9,524 nucleotides of DNA from an uncultured Clostridia bacterium (GTDB lineage: Bacteria > Bacillota > Clostridia > TANB77 > CAG-508). A program made the position numbers and the translations under genes. Under the pieces are notes generated by a model, which worked only from the letters and a program-made list of their open reading frames with translations, did no database searches and had not been told where the DNA came from. The DNA lies in the NCBI GenBank assembly GCA_947623615.1, contig CANQHH010000039.1, positions 1 to 9,524 on the forward strand, given 5' to 3'. Each line of letters begins with the position of its first letter. Within the stretch, counting starts at the first letter, position 1. This document shows, piece after piece, positions 1-5,890 of the stretch.

Positions 1-1
1 A

Positions 2-679
2 TTTGGAACCTTAAATAAAAAAGTTAATAATGGAGATGTAACCAGAAAGTATTTACCATATGTTTTTACTGAACAAGGAATTTCAATGCTATCTGGAGTT
101 TTGAAAAATGAAATTGCTGTAAAAGTTAGTGTTAATATAATGAGAGCATTTGTAGAAATGCGAAAATTTTTAATGATTAATGGACAAGTATCTGAAAGAT
201 TAACAAGTATGGAATATAAATTACTAGAACATGATAAAAAATTTGACGAGGTTTTCAATCAACTTCAGTTAGAAGATAATATCAAGCAAAGAATATTTTT
301 TGATGGTCAAATATGGGATAGCTATAGTTTGATTGTAGATATTATAAAAAAAGCCAATAACAAGATTTTGATTATAGATAATTATATTGATGATAGTGTT
401 TTAAAAATGTTGGCTAAAAAGAAAAAGAGTGTGGAAGTAGTCATTGTGACATCAGATAAAAGCAATATTCAAACTTTGGATATTAAAAAATTTAATAAGG
501 AATATCCTATTCTTAAAGTTGCTAAGACAAATAAATTTCATGATAGGTTTGTTGTTATAGATAATAAAGAAATGTATCATTTAGGAGCTTCCATAAAGGA
601 TTTAGGAAAGAAATGCTTTGCAATCAATAGAATTGAAGATATGGAAATTGTAGAAAAAATTATAAATATAATACAATAA
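2..679 (+). CDS. ORF6N-domain protein with degenerate PLD-like C-terminus (5' partial)
   Basis: The frame is open from the first bases, so the true start lies upstream and 225 residues are visible. The opening residues, with KYLPYVFTEQGISML followed by NIMRAFVEMRKFL, are the end of an ORF6N domain, a DNA-binding or antirepressor-like domain typical of phages and integrated elements. A probably helical linker follows (about residues 50-95). A C-terminal alpha/beta region then carries FHDRFVVID (H180, R182, D187 of the visible part) and GAS eight residues after D187. This matches a phospholipase-D HxK(x4)D motif with K changed to R. The same ORF6N plus C-terminal pairing is, to my knowledge, common in clostridial ORF6N proteins. 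Catalytic activity is doubtful with a single degenerate half-motif. No terminator is obvious after the stop. The role, perhaps regulation within a prophage or element remnant, is inferred. Confidence 0.8.
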   Translation, partial: FGTLNKKVNNGDVTRKYLPYVFTEQGISMLSGVLKNEIAVKVSVNIMRAFVEMRKFLMINGQVSERLTSMEYKLLEHDKKFDEVFNQLQLEDNIKQRIFFDGQIWDSYSLIVDIIKKANNKILIIDNYIDDSVLKMLAKKKKSVEVVIVTSDKSNIQTLDIKKFNKEYPILKVAKTNKFHDRFVVIDNKEMYHLGASIKDLGKKCFAINRIEDMEIVEKIINIIQ

Positions 680-764
680 ATACTAATTCACATGTTTTAC
701 CAGTGGATTGGTATTGACGTAATTTATAGTATAAAATTTAATATTTTATTATTATTCTAAAAAT

Positions 765-793
765 ATGACAACTAATAAAATTTATGATATACT
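765..793 (+). promoter_or_regulatory. Promoter with extended -10 for the gene at 868
   Basis: ATGACA (765-770), a 17-nt spacer and TATACT (788-793) preceded by TGA (785-787) form a housekeeping-type promoter with an extended -10. The predicted start is near 800. The untranslated leader would hold a 7-bp hairpin, TTAGATT (802-808) with AATCTAA (817-823), before the GGAGG at the gene. A weaker alternative further upstream is TTGACG (714-719) with TTTAAT (737-742), also at 17 nt. Confidence 0.5.
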
Positions 794-867
794 AAATATA
801 ATTAGATTCTGTCTAAAATCTAAAAGGATAATGAATAATTTGGTTAATAGATTGGAGGGGATTTAAT

Positions 868-1653
868 ATGAAATCAAAAATAAAGAATAAAAAATTAGTA
901 ATAGGTTGTATTATTGTTATTATTATATTAGCAGTTGCAATTATTACTGGAATATATGTTTATAATAAAACCAAAAATACAACAGATGATAGTACAAACG
1001 ATAAAGCCTATATTGAGATATGGAGAGATATTACAATGGATGCTGATATAGACTTATATTCTACAGGGAGTGGTGAGAATGAAAAATTATATTTAGGAGC
1101 ACAACCACTACAATACCGTATAAACAAAAATGGTGAGATATATACATATCAAGAAAGTTCGTTTAAAAATATGACGACAGGGGAAAGAGATCCTGCTACA
1201 AGTAATTATATAAAGACTATTTCACAATCTGAGGTAGAAAAAATAGAAAGTGAACTCAAATCAATTATAGAAAATAATACTAGCGATTCTTATGATTACG
1301 GCTCAACATATTGGTATATAAAAATGAATGAAGAAGTAAATAGAGTAAATGTGAATGTTTATCAATATGTATTAGAGCAATATGTAGATGAAAATTATGA
1401 GCAAACAGTAAAGGCAAGAAATTTAGAAAAATCCATCCATGATTTTATGAAAGAAAATTATGCTACTAATAAGTCTTCATCTAAATCAGAGGCGTTTGAT
1501 ATGTTGTCTCTAACTGATGAAGAAAAGAACATAATATTAGAAGCATATAAAAAAGAAAATCCTGATATTGAATTTGAAAATAGTGAATTATTGGATATAA
1601 TAGAACAACAATCAATTATAATATGGAGTGAAAATTTAAAAGATTCTATTTAG
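868..1653 (+). CDS. Membrane-anchored protein of unknown function
   Basis: I do not recognise this 261-residue protein. It begins with a basic stretch (KSKIKNKK) and one long hydrophobic segment at about residues 10-31, then a hydrophilic part with many N, S, T, D and E residues. This suggests a single N-terminal membrane anchor with an extracytoplasmic domain. VIGC at residues 11-14 resembles a lipobox, but the hydrophobic run follows the cysteine instead of preceding it, so a lipoprotein is unlikely. The extracellular part has a YLGAQPLQYRINKNGEIYTY segment and an acidic C-terminus. The start is supported by GGAGGGG a few bases upstream. The gene is monocistronic or loosely linked to the next gene, 108 bp downstream. 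An AT-only inverted repeat (AATTATAA at 1655-1662, TTATAATT at 1671-1678) follows the stop without a U tract. Confidence 0.75.
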   Translation: MKSKIKNKKLVIGCIIVIIILAVAIITGIYVYNKTKNTTDDSTNDKAYIEIWRDITMDADIDLYSTGSGENEKLYLGAQPLQYRINKNGEIYTYQESSFKNMTTGERDPATSNYIKTISQSEVEKIESELKSIIENNTSDSYDYGSTYWYIKMNEEVNRVNVNVYQYVLEQYVDENYEQTVKARNLEKSIHDFMKENYATNKSSSKSEAFDMLSLTDEEKNIILEAYKKENPDIEFENSELLDIIEQQSIIIWSENLKDSI

Positions 1654-1761
1654 AAATTATAAATAAAGGGTTATAATTGTAGACAGCTTTGGTCACATAT
1701 TTGCATAAAAAAGATAAAGAGATAAAAAGCGTATAAAGTGGAATATTAGAGGAGCCAAAAT

Positions 1762-2295
1762 ATGAAAGATAAAAATGATAATAAAGTTGTTATTATATAT
1801 ATTATATTTGTTTTAATTGTATATTTTGCTTTTGGAATATATTACAAGATGAAATTAACGACGTTAATTGGCATACTTGTTGCATTATTTATTACAATGC
1901 TAATTATATATATTCCTTATAGAATTAGAGTCAAAAGAGAAGAATTAGTAAATGAATTATTTATAATAGAAATACGTAATAAATCCAATAATGATGAACG
2001 TATACGAATAACTGAAAAAAACATATTATTTAAATATAAAGGTGTTATAAATTATTATTATATTTTTCCTAGAATATTATCATCAATTTTTTTAAGAGGA
2101 AAAGCATGGGAAACGGTAACATATAGAATAAGGGGGAAAACTCAACTAACGGTTGATGAAGTAAATGAAATAATAAATGAAATAAATAAGTTAAATAATA
2201 ATGTAGATGGCGATACTATATTAAATTACAAAGGGAATAAGAAATTGGTGGATAGAAATGATATAGATAAAATTATTCAAAAGTATTTTAAATAA
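1762..2295 (+). CDS. Two-helix membrane protein of unknown function
   Basis: This 177-residue protein is not assigned to a named family. Two hydrophobic segments at about residues 9-28 and 33-52 form a hairpin in the membrane. A basic RIRVKREE stretch follows, consistent with the remaining 120 residues being cytoplasmic. The tail has beta-rich segments (LFIIEIRNKS, RIRITEKNILFKYKG) and a helical LTVDEVNEIINEINKL segment. This layout loosely recalls YcxB-like proteins (two helices plus a small soluble domain), but the similarity is too weak for a call. The start has an AGGAG 8 nt upstream. The only candidate promoter in the 108-bp gap is weak, so co-transcription with the preceding gene is possible. 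Confidence 0.72.
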   Translation: MKDKNDNKVVIIYIIFVLIVYFAFGIYYKMKLTTLIGILVALFITMLIIYIPYRIRVKREELVNELFIIEIRNKSNNDERIRITEKNILFKYKGVINYYYIFPRILSSIFLRGKAWETVTYRIRGKTQLTVDEVNEIINEINKLNNNVDGDTILNYKGNKKLVDRNDIDKIIQKYFK

Positions 2296-2404
2296 TTTAT
2301 TGGTTTTATAAACCGACTGATATTTGTATCAATTGTATAAGAGCGAATAAGTTGTAAATAACTTAGATATCAGATCTGATGGAAGCACAAAAGCAAAAAA
2401 TTAC

Positions 2405-2433
2405 TTGCAAAGAAAAAAGTAATAGTGTAAAAT
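2405..2433 (+). promoter_or_regulatory. Near-consensus promoter for the small AG-repeat reading frame
   Basis: TTGCAA (2405-2410), a 17-nt spacer and TAAAAT (2428-2433) match the housekeeping promoter pattern well. The predicted transcript would start near 2440 and run into GGGAG (2463-2467), then the ATG at 2477. The presence of promoter, ribosome binding site and ATG in proper order is the main reason to take the small frame seriously. Confidence 0.5.
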
Positions 2434-2476
2434 ATAACCATGAAAGAAAATAAACAAAAGATGGGAGTAGCAAAAG

Positions 2477-2637
2477 ATGAAACAAAAAAACATAGAAAAC
2501 TCTGAAAACGTTGAAACTCTAAGAGAGAGAGAGAGAGAGAGAGAGAGCAGTATTTAGAAGAAAAGAAGAAAATAAAAAAAATAAACGAAGGCCAAAAAGC
2601 CTTTATTAAGTATATCCAAAATGCAGACTATTGTTAG
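2477..2637 (+). pseudogene. Small ORF split by an AG-repeat frame change (possible phase-OFF gene)
   Basis: The ATG at 2477 has GGGAG 9 nt upstream. The current reading frame encodes a 26-residue peptide: 15 residues, then RERERERE from the AG tract, then SSI and a stop at 2555-2557. From the end of the tract another frame is open at 2548-2637 and reads QYLEEKKKIKKINEGQKAFI and nine more residues. The distance from ATG to this second frame is 71 nt. Losing one AG unit (or gaining two) would join the two parts into a highly charged, probably helical protein of about 52 residues. No family is recognised. It could be a decayed gene, a sequencing or assembly slip in the repeat, or a genuinely phase-variable gene. 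Confidence 0.45.
2522..2547 (+). repeat. (AG)13 dinucleotide microsatellite
   Basis: Thirteen uninterrupted AG units lie inside the small reading frame starting at 2477. Dinucleotide tracts of this length are rare in bacterial coding DNA and slip easily in replication. Because the unit is not a multiple of three, each gain or loss shifts the frame. Confidence 0.95.
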
Positions 2638-2694
2638 AGATAGCCTGTGTTTTTTGCGTGCTTTTAAAATTTTATGCAAATTCAACTTTTTATC

Positions 2695-2787
2695 CAAATT
2701 AATATAAATTATTTATTACGTTCCTTACTGTCGGCTTTACCAAGCCTCCAAACTGCATGTCACTCCATAAATAATTATATTAATTTG
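2695..2787. repeat. Imperfect AT-rich inverted repeat with a structured centre
   Basis: The left arm (2695-2716) and right arm (2767-2787) are complementary over about 21 bp with a single bulged base. They enclose 50 bp of visibly higher GC content that contains a hairpin GGCTT-TACC-AAGCC (2733-2746). The element ends about 32 bp before the ATG at 2820. It could be a MITE-like element or, if transcribed, a folded leader for the pilin-like operon. I could not match it to a known riboswitch. Confidence 0.6.
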
Positions 2788-2819
2788 ATGTAGAAAAAAT
2801 AAATGGGAGGGAAAGTGAA

Positions 2820-3359
2820 ATGAAGATAAGAAAATCAAATAAGCAAAATAAAAGAATATTAGGAATAACGTTAATAGCATTAGTAGTAACAATAGTAATA
2901 CTTATAATAATATCGACAATAAGTATAAACTTAGCATTAAAAGGAGGACTAATTACAAGGACACAATCGAGCCAAAGAGAATTTGAAAATCAGGTAGTAA
3001 AGAATAAAGATATAATATTAGGATTGTTAGGAAAAAGAGAGGGATTGCAAACAGGAAGTTTAAAAATAAATAGTATATTAAAATCATATAAAAAGTCAAA
3101 AATAAATCCGAAATTTGTATATCAAATAGATGGAACATTAAATGGAGAAATAATATATTCGGATGTTGCGAGCTTTGAATATGATAATCCAGGAGAAAAA
3201 AGTATTATTTTAGACGATATTCCAGTAGGTGCAAATGTGACCGTAAGAGCAGTGTATACACCACCATCATATGCTTGCAATTCAGAGCAAGAACAAAATG
3301 TAGTTATTCAAGAAGATTCAATTGTAAATGTTAAATTTGAAGATTCATATACAAAATAG
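2820..3359 (+). CDS. Type IV pilin-like protein with Cna-B/DUF5979-like C-terminal domain
   Basis: The N-terminus of this 179-residue protein is a type III signal: basic leader, then G15 followed by ITLIALVVTIVILIII (residues 16-31). Cleavage by prepilin peptidase after G15 and a hydrophobic pilin helix are expected. Canonical pilins have GFTLIE. Here F+1 is I and the conserved E+5 is A, a variant common in clostridial ITLIALVVTI proteins. A short helix (about 45-70) leads to a beta-rich region (about 80-179) with the pattern FVYQIDGTLNGEIIYSD, IPVGANVTVRAVY and a final NVKFEDSYT. This resembles Cna-B/DUF5979-type repeats in Gram-positive surface proteins. It is first in a tight three-gene operon (21-nt gap to the next gene). 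GGGAGGG provides the ribosome binding site. The domain match is from memory of the motif, not a search. Confidence 0.72.
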   Translation: MKIRKSNKQNKRILGITLIALVVTIVILIIISTISINLALKGGLITRTQSSQREFENQVVKNKDIILGLLGKREGLQTGSLKINSILKSYKKSKINPKFVYQIDGTLNGEIIYSDVASFEYDNPGEKSIILDDIPVGANVTVRAVYTPPSYACNSEQEQNVVIQEDSIVNVKFEDSYTK

Positions 3360-3380
3360 AGAATATAGGGAGGAAGGAAT

Positions 3381-3839
3381 ATGAAGAAAATAAAAGTAAT
3401 TGCATTAATATCAGTAGTCATAATACTATTGTCTGCAACAGTAGTATATTCGTATTTTACAACATACGCTACAGCAGAAGGAGGTGTTAATATCAGCCTT
3501 GATGGGAGTGTAGATATGGTTGAATTAAGTGGAGGAAATGGAAATAGAAAGGTTACATTTTCAAATGCAATGAAAAGAGAAGTATATATAAGGAGTAAAG
3601 CGTTTGTAGGAAGTGTTTATGGAATAGAATATAGTGGAAATAAATGGGAACAAAGAGAAGATGGATATTGTTATTATACTGAACCAGTACAAGCAGGAAA
3701 GACAACAGAAGAGTTAGATGTTAATGTGCCTAATAGTGATGATGAAATATTTAATATATCAGTTGTATATGAGGTATCACCAGTGCAGTATTATAGAGAT
3801 GGAGCTCCATATGAAGATTGGAGTAAAACAATAATATAG
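3381..3839 (+). CDS. Small secreted TasA/CalY-like (SipW-dependent type) protein
   Basis: This 152-residue protein starts with a signal sequence: MKKIKVIALISVVIILLSATVVYSYFTTYATAEGG, a charged start, a hydrophobic core at about 6-27, and a YFTTYATAEGG segment where cleavage probably occurs. Proteins of this style in clostridia are usually exported through a SipW-type signal peptidase and build extracellular fibres or a surface coat. The mature part is beta-rich: FSNAMKREVYIRSKAF resembles the lineage's 'N-x-x-D/E-x-x-V-x-V-R-x-K' strand, and DGYCYYTEPVQAGKTTEELDV is a typical following strand pair. The sole cysteine after the signal is in YCYY. It lies 21 nt after the pilin-like gene and 19 nt before the next gene, with GGGAGG upstream of the ATG. 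No SipW gene is in the window. Confidence 0.68.
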   Translation: MKKIKVIALISVVIILLSATVVYSYFTTYATAEGGVNISLDGSVDMVELSGGNGNRKVTFSNAMKREVYIRSKAFVGSVYGIEYSGNKWEQREDGYCYYTEPVQAGKTTEELDVNVPNSDDEIFNISVVYEVSPVQYYRDGAPYEDWSKTII

Positions 3840-3858
3840 AATGGAAGGAAGGAAAAAT

Positions 3859-4605
3859 ATGAATAACAAAGAAAAACGAAAAATATCGATAATATTAAAT
3901 ATAGTAGCAATATTTATTGTAGTTGCACTTACTGTATTATTAGTAAAATCAGAAAGTAAATCAAGTGGCATTTCTGAGTTTGAGATGCAGGCTTCTAGTT
4001 ATGAATCGGGAAATAGAGTAGGAATGCAGGATATAGGTATATCTTTACTTGAAAATGGTAAAATAGTGGCATATCGTAATTATGATTCTGATTCTGGTGG
4101 TGATACATGGAGTGAAAGGGGAGGAGTTCTTTTAGAGGATTTATTACAAGGAGACAATATTAAATTAGGTAAGGATTATGATGAGATAATAACTGTAGAA
4201 AATACAGGAACTATAAATGAATATGTTAGAGCCACTATTTATAAATACTGGACGAAGAGAGAAGGCGAAGAAAATGTTAAGGATACAGAATTGGATCCAT
4301 CATTAATAGAAATAAATGTAAATGAGGGTGATGGGTGGCGTATAGACGAACAAGGTGGAACAGTTGAAAGGACGGTAATGTATTATGATCCTGTTTTAGA
4401 ACCAGGAGGAACAACGCCACCTCTTATTGAGTCGATAAGAATAAAACCAGAAGTAGGAGAACTAGTTTCAAGTGAAAGAACAACAGATAAAAAAGGATAT
4501 TCTGTAATTGAAGAAAAGTATAAATATGATGATCGTTATTTTTGCATAAAAATTGATGTTGATGCTGTTCAAGATCATAATTCTTTTGCTGCTGATGCAA
4601 CCTAG
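3859..4605 (+). CDS. TasA/CalY-like secreted protein
   Basis: The ATG at 3859 is preferred over the in-frame ATG at 3841, because GGAAGGAAGG (3843-3852) lies upstream of 3859 while 3841 has no ribosome binding site. The resulting 248-residue protein has a signal or anchor segment (about residues 10-29: ISIILNIVAIFIVVALTVLL). In the mature part, ENTGTINEYVRATIYKYW (from about residue 115) is the hallmark strand of TasA/camelysin-like proteins (NtGtxxxYVR), and the C-terminus DAVQDHNSFAADA fits the family's 'VDAVQTHNA' ending. Its role is probably as an extracellular fibre or surface-layer component assembled with the product of the gene before it. It is last in the operon, and a strong terminator starts 12 bp after the stop. 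Confidence 0.7.
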   Translation: MNNKEKRKISIILNIVAIFIVVALTVLLVKSESKSSGISEFEMQASSYESGNRVGMQDIGISLLENGKIVAYRNYDSDSGGDTWSERGGVLLEDLLQGDNIKLGKDYDEIITVENTGTINEYVRATIYKYWTKREGEENVKDTELDPSLIEINVNEGDGWRIDEQGGTVERTVMYYDPVLEPGGTTPPLIESIRIKPEVGELVSSERTTDKKGYSVIEEKYKYDDRYFCIKIDVDAVQDHNSFAADAT

Positions 4606-4616
4606 TCATTTTACCC

Positions 4617-4664
4617 AAAAACCATAAAAAACTCGGAAAATAAATTCCGAGTTTTTATGGTTTT
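4617..4664. terminator. Bidirectional terminator between convergent operons
   Basis: AAAACCAT-A6-CTCGGAA pairs with TTCCGAGTTTTTATGGTTTT around the loop AATAAA, with one bulged A. The GC core CTCGGAA/TTCCGAG is flanked by A and T runs on opposite sides, so it ends transcription from both the surface-protein operon (plus) and rplM-rpsI (minus). The rpsI stop codon (4663-4665) touches its edge. Confidence 0.88.
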
Positions 4665-5070
4665 ATCTCTTACTAAATTGAGGTGCTTTTCTAGCTTTTT
4701 TAAGACCATATTTTTTTCTTTCTTTCTTACGAGAATCTCTTGTTAAGAAACCAGCAGATTTTAAAGTTGGTCTATATTCTGCATTTGCCTCTAATAAAGC
4801 TCTAGCTATACCTAAACGAATAGCACCAGCTTGACCAGTAAATCCTCCACCTTGAACTTTACAAATAACATCATATTTCTCTGTTGTATTTGTAGCTGTT
4901 AATGGTTGTCTAACTATAACTTTTAAAGTATCTGTTCCTAAATATTCATCAATTGTTTTACCATTTATAGTAATATTTCCTGTTCCTTCTACTAATCTAA
5001 CTCTAGCTATAGAGCTTTTTCTTCTTCCTGTACCGTAAAACACTATTTTCTCTTTACTTGCTTTAGGCAT
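4663..5070 (-). CDS. rpsI: 30S ribosomal protein uS9
   Basis: The product is small-subunit ribosomal protein S9, which binds the 3' major domain of 16S rRNA and reaches the P-site tRNA with its C-terminal tail. The 135-residue protein is full length. It has GTGRRKSSIARVRL (residues 13-26), the family signature GGGFTGQAGAIRLGIARAL (74-92) and the basic tail ending in FSKR. The start ATG has GGAGG 8 nt upstream. It follows rplM by 21 nt, the usual bacterial rplM-rpsI pair, and shares its promoter and leader. Its stop lies at the edge of the bidirectional terminator. Confidence 0.98.
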   Translation of the reverse strand: MPKASKEKIVFYGTGRRKSSIARVRLVEGTGNITINGKTIDEYLGTDTLKVIVRQPLTATNTTEKYDVICKVQGGGFTGQAGAIRLGIARALLEANAEYRPTLKSAGFLTRDSRKKERKKYGLKKARKAPQFSKR

Positions 5071-5091
5071 TTTTATATCCTCCCTCTATAA

Positions 5092-5526
5092 TTAAAAATT
5101 CCAAACTTCAGGTTTTTGAGCAATGTTATCATGCTCGCTACCAGCATATACTCTTAATTTTTTTAACATTTGTCTTCCTAAACTATTATGAGGAAGCATT
5201 CCTTTTACAGCATGCATCATCATTTTTTCAGGATTATTGTTTAACATATCTCTGGCACTGATTTCCTTCATTCCACCAATATATCCAGAATGATGTCTGT
5301 AAATCTTTTGATCTAATTTTTTTCCTGTTAAAACAACTTTACTACAGTTTAATATAATAACATGATCTCCAACATCTAAATTTGGAGTGTAAGTTGGTTT
5401 ATGTTTTCCTCTTAAAATTGATGCTGCTTGTGTAGCAACTCTACCTAAAGGCTTATTTTCTGCATCAATTATATACCATTTTCTCTCAATTTCACTTTTT
5501 TTAACACTATATGTTGTATTATTCAT
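5092..5526 (-). CDS. rplM: 50S ribosomal protein uL13
   Basis: The product is large-subunit ribosomal protein L13, an early assembly protein that binds 23S rRNA. The start is placed at the ATG at 5526, giving 144 residues, the family length. An upstream in-frame ATG (5595) would add 23 residues that are not L13-like and are encoded inside the leader RNA. GGAGG lies 12 nt upstream of the chosen ATG. Diagnostic segments are ERKWYIIDAENKPLGRVAT, the GDHVIILNC region, YRHHSGYIGG and the C-terminal LPHNSLGRQMLKKLRVYAG. It is first gene of rplM-rpsI, preceded by a folded leader and a near-consensus promoter. Confidence 0.97.
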   Translation of the reverse strand: MNNTTYSVKKSEIERKWYIIDAENKPLGRVATQAASILRGKHKPTYTPNLDVGDHVIILNCSKVVLTGKKLDQKIYRHHSGYIGGMKEISARDMLNNNPEKMMMHAVKGMLPHNSLGRQMLKKLRVYAGSEHDNIAQKPEVWNF

Positions 5527-5577
5527 GGTAAAATATATCCTCCATTTCACAATTAAATTTTTAAAATTATATATATG

Positions 5578-5618
5578 AACCGCTATTAGAACCACCGGGG
5601 AGAAGCTCTAAATAGGTT
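5578..5618 (-). promoter_or_regulatory. L13-leader-like autoregulatory RNA
   Basis: In the 5' untranslated region of rplM the RNA can pair AACC with GGUU (outer stem), then, after a two-base bulge, UAUU with AAUA and AGA with UCU. The terminal loop contains UCUCCCCGGUGGU. A compact structured leader in this position in Firmicutes is the ribosomal protein L13 leader (Rfam L13_leader), through which L13 is thought to repress its own operon. Placement and structure are seen; the family assignment is from memory. Confidence 0.55.
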
Positions 5619-5640
5619 ACAAACTAACATATGCTTTAAT

Positions 5641-5669
5641 ATTTTATAATAAAAATGAGAGAAAGTCAA
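5641..5669 (-). promoter_or_regulatory. rplM-rpsI promoter
   Basis: On the minus strand TTGACT (5669-5664) and TAAAAT (5646-5641) are separated by exactly 17 nt. Transcription should begin near 5634, about 108 nt ahead of the rplM ATG, including the whole leader structure. Confidence 0.72.
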
Positions 5670-5671
5670 GC

Positions 5672-5685
5672 AAAATTGCAATTTT
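5672..5685. repeat. 14-bp perfect palindrome AAAATTGCAATTTT
   Basis: This perfect palindrome sits just upstream of the rplM -35 box. It could act as an UP-element-like A/T region or a dimeric regulator site. No regulator is identified. Confidence 0.5.
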
Positions 5686-5729
5686 TAAAGAAATACGATA
5701 GGAATAAGATAAAAAAATGTGTATATACG

Positions 5730-5758
5730 TTGACAAAATGTTAAAAATGTAGTATTAT
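5730..5758 (+). promoter_or_regulatory. infC-rpmI-rplT promoter
   Basis: TTGACA (5730-5735), a 17-nt spacer and TATTAT (5753-5758) form a near-perfect housekeeping promoter. The predicted start near 5765 leaves a leader of about 140 nt before infC. Confidence 0.82.
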
Positions 5759-5764
5759 ATTAAA

Positions 5765-5890
5765 GTCAAGAAAAGAAGAAGCAATCCACTTCTCACCTTA
5801 TCGAGTAGAAAAAGGTATGTAAATATAATGTTTTTATAGTTTATTTTTGTGGGTTGATTTGTTATTTTTTAAAGACAAATCATTTTTTAT
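5765..5890 (+). promoter_or_regulatory. L20-leader-like attenuator RNA of the infC operon
   Basis: The leader contains a local hairpin ACCTT (5795-5799)/AAGGT (5812-5816). An 8-bp long-range pairing, CAATCCAC (5782-5789) with GTGGGTTG (5849-5856), closes this domain. It abuts an intrinsic terminator stem starting at 5855. In Bacillus subtilis, ribosomal protein L20 binds the infC leader and promotes premature termination (Rfam L20_leader). The same arrangement is inferred here. The two stems share bases 5855-5856, so they are either coaxial or compete. Confidence 0.62.
5855..5888 (+). terminator. Attenuator terminator upstream of infC
   Basis: TGATTTGT (5855-5862) pairs perfectly with ACAAATCA (5875-5882) around a 12-nt loop and is followed by six T residues (5883-5888). 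It lies only a few bases before the infC ribosome binding site, so it must be conditional. The stem is AT-rich and rather weak alone, which fits a regulated attenuator. Confidence 0.6.

Larger units (their letters stand above)
2296..2819. other. 524-bp region without an intact gene
   Basis: In order, this stretch holds a small hairpin (TAAGTT/AACTTA, 2349-2366), a perfect 12-bp palindrome ATCAGATCTGAT (2369-2380), a near-consensus promoter (2405-2433), a small reading frame interrupted at an AG dinucleotide tract (2477-2637), about 55 bp of featureless AT-rich DNA, and an imperfect inverted repeat (2695-2787) just before the pilin-like operon. I found no convincing promoter directly upstream of 2820. 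TTCAAC (2681-2686) with TATAAA (2703-2708) at 16 nt is the best but weak candidate. Confidence 0.6.

Noticed and set aside
1655..1678. Terminator after the gene at 868
   Set aside because: AATTATAA/TTATAATT is a perfect but all-AT stem without a following T run, so it is unlikely to stop transcription.
2590..2610. Intrinsic terminator AAGGC-CAAAAA-GCCTT inside the AG-repeat reading frame
   Set aside because: The stem is only 5 bp and no proper T run follows; it overlaps the open second half of the frame.
2695..2819. c-di-GMP riboswitch upstream of the pilin-like gene
   Set aside because: The conserved GEMM-I and GEMM-II motifs (tetraloop and receptor, and the GGAGGCUAAACC-type core) are not present on the plus strand in proper order.
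3841..3858. Upstream ATG at 3841 for the third surface-operon gene
   Set aside because: It starts two bases after the previous gene's stop without a ribosome binding site; GGAAGGAAGG within this stretch serves the ATG at 3859.
5527..5595. N-terminal extension of rplM from the ATG at 5595
   Set aside because: The 23 extra residues are not L13-like, lie within the leader RNA, and GGAGG is correctly placed only for the ATG at 5526.
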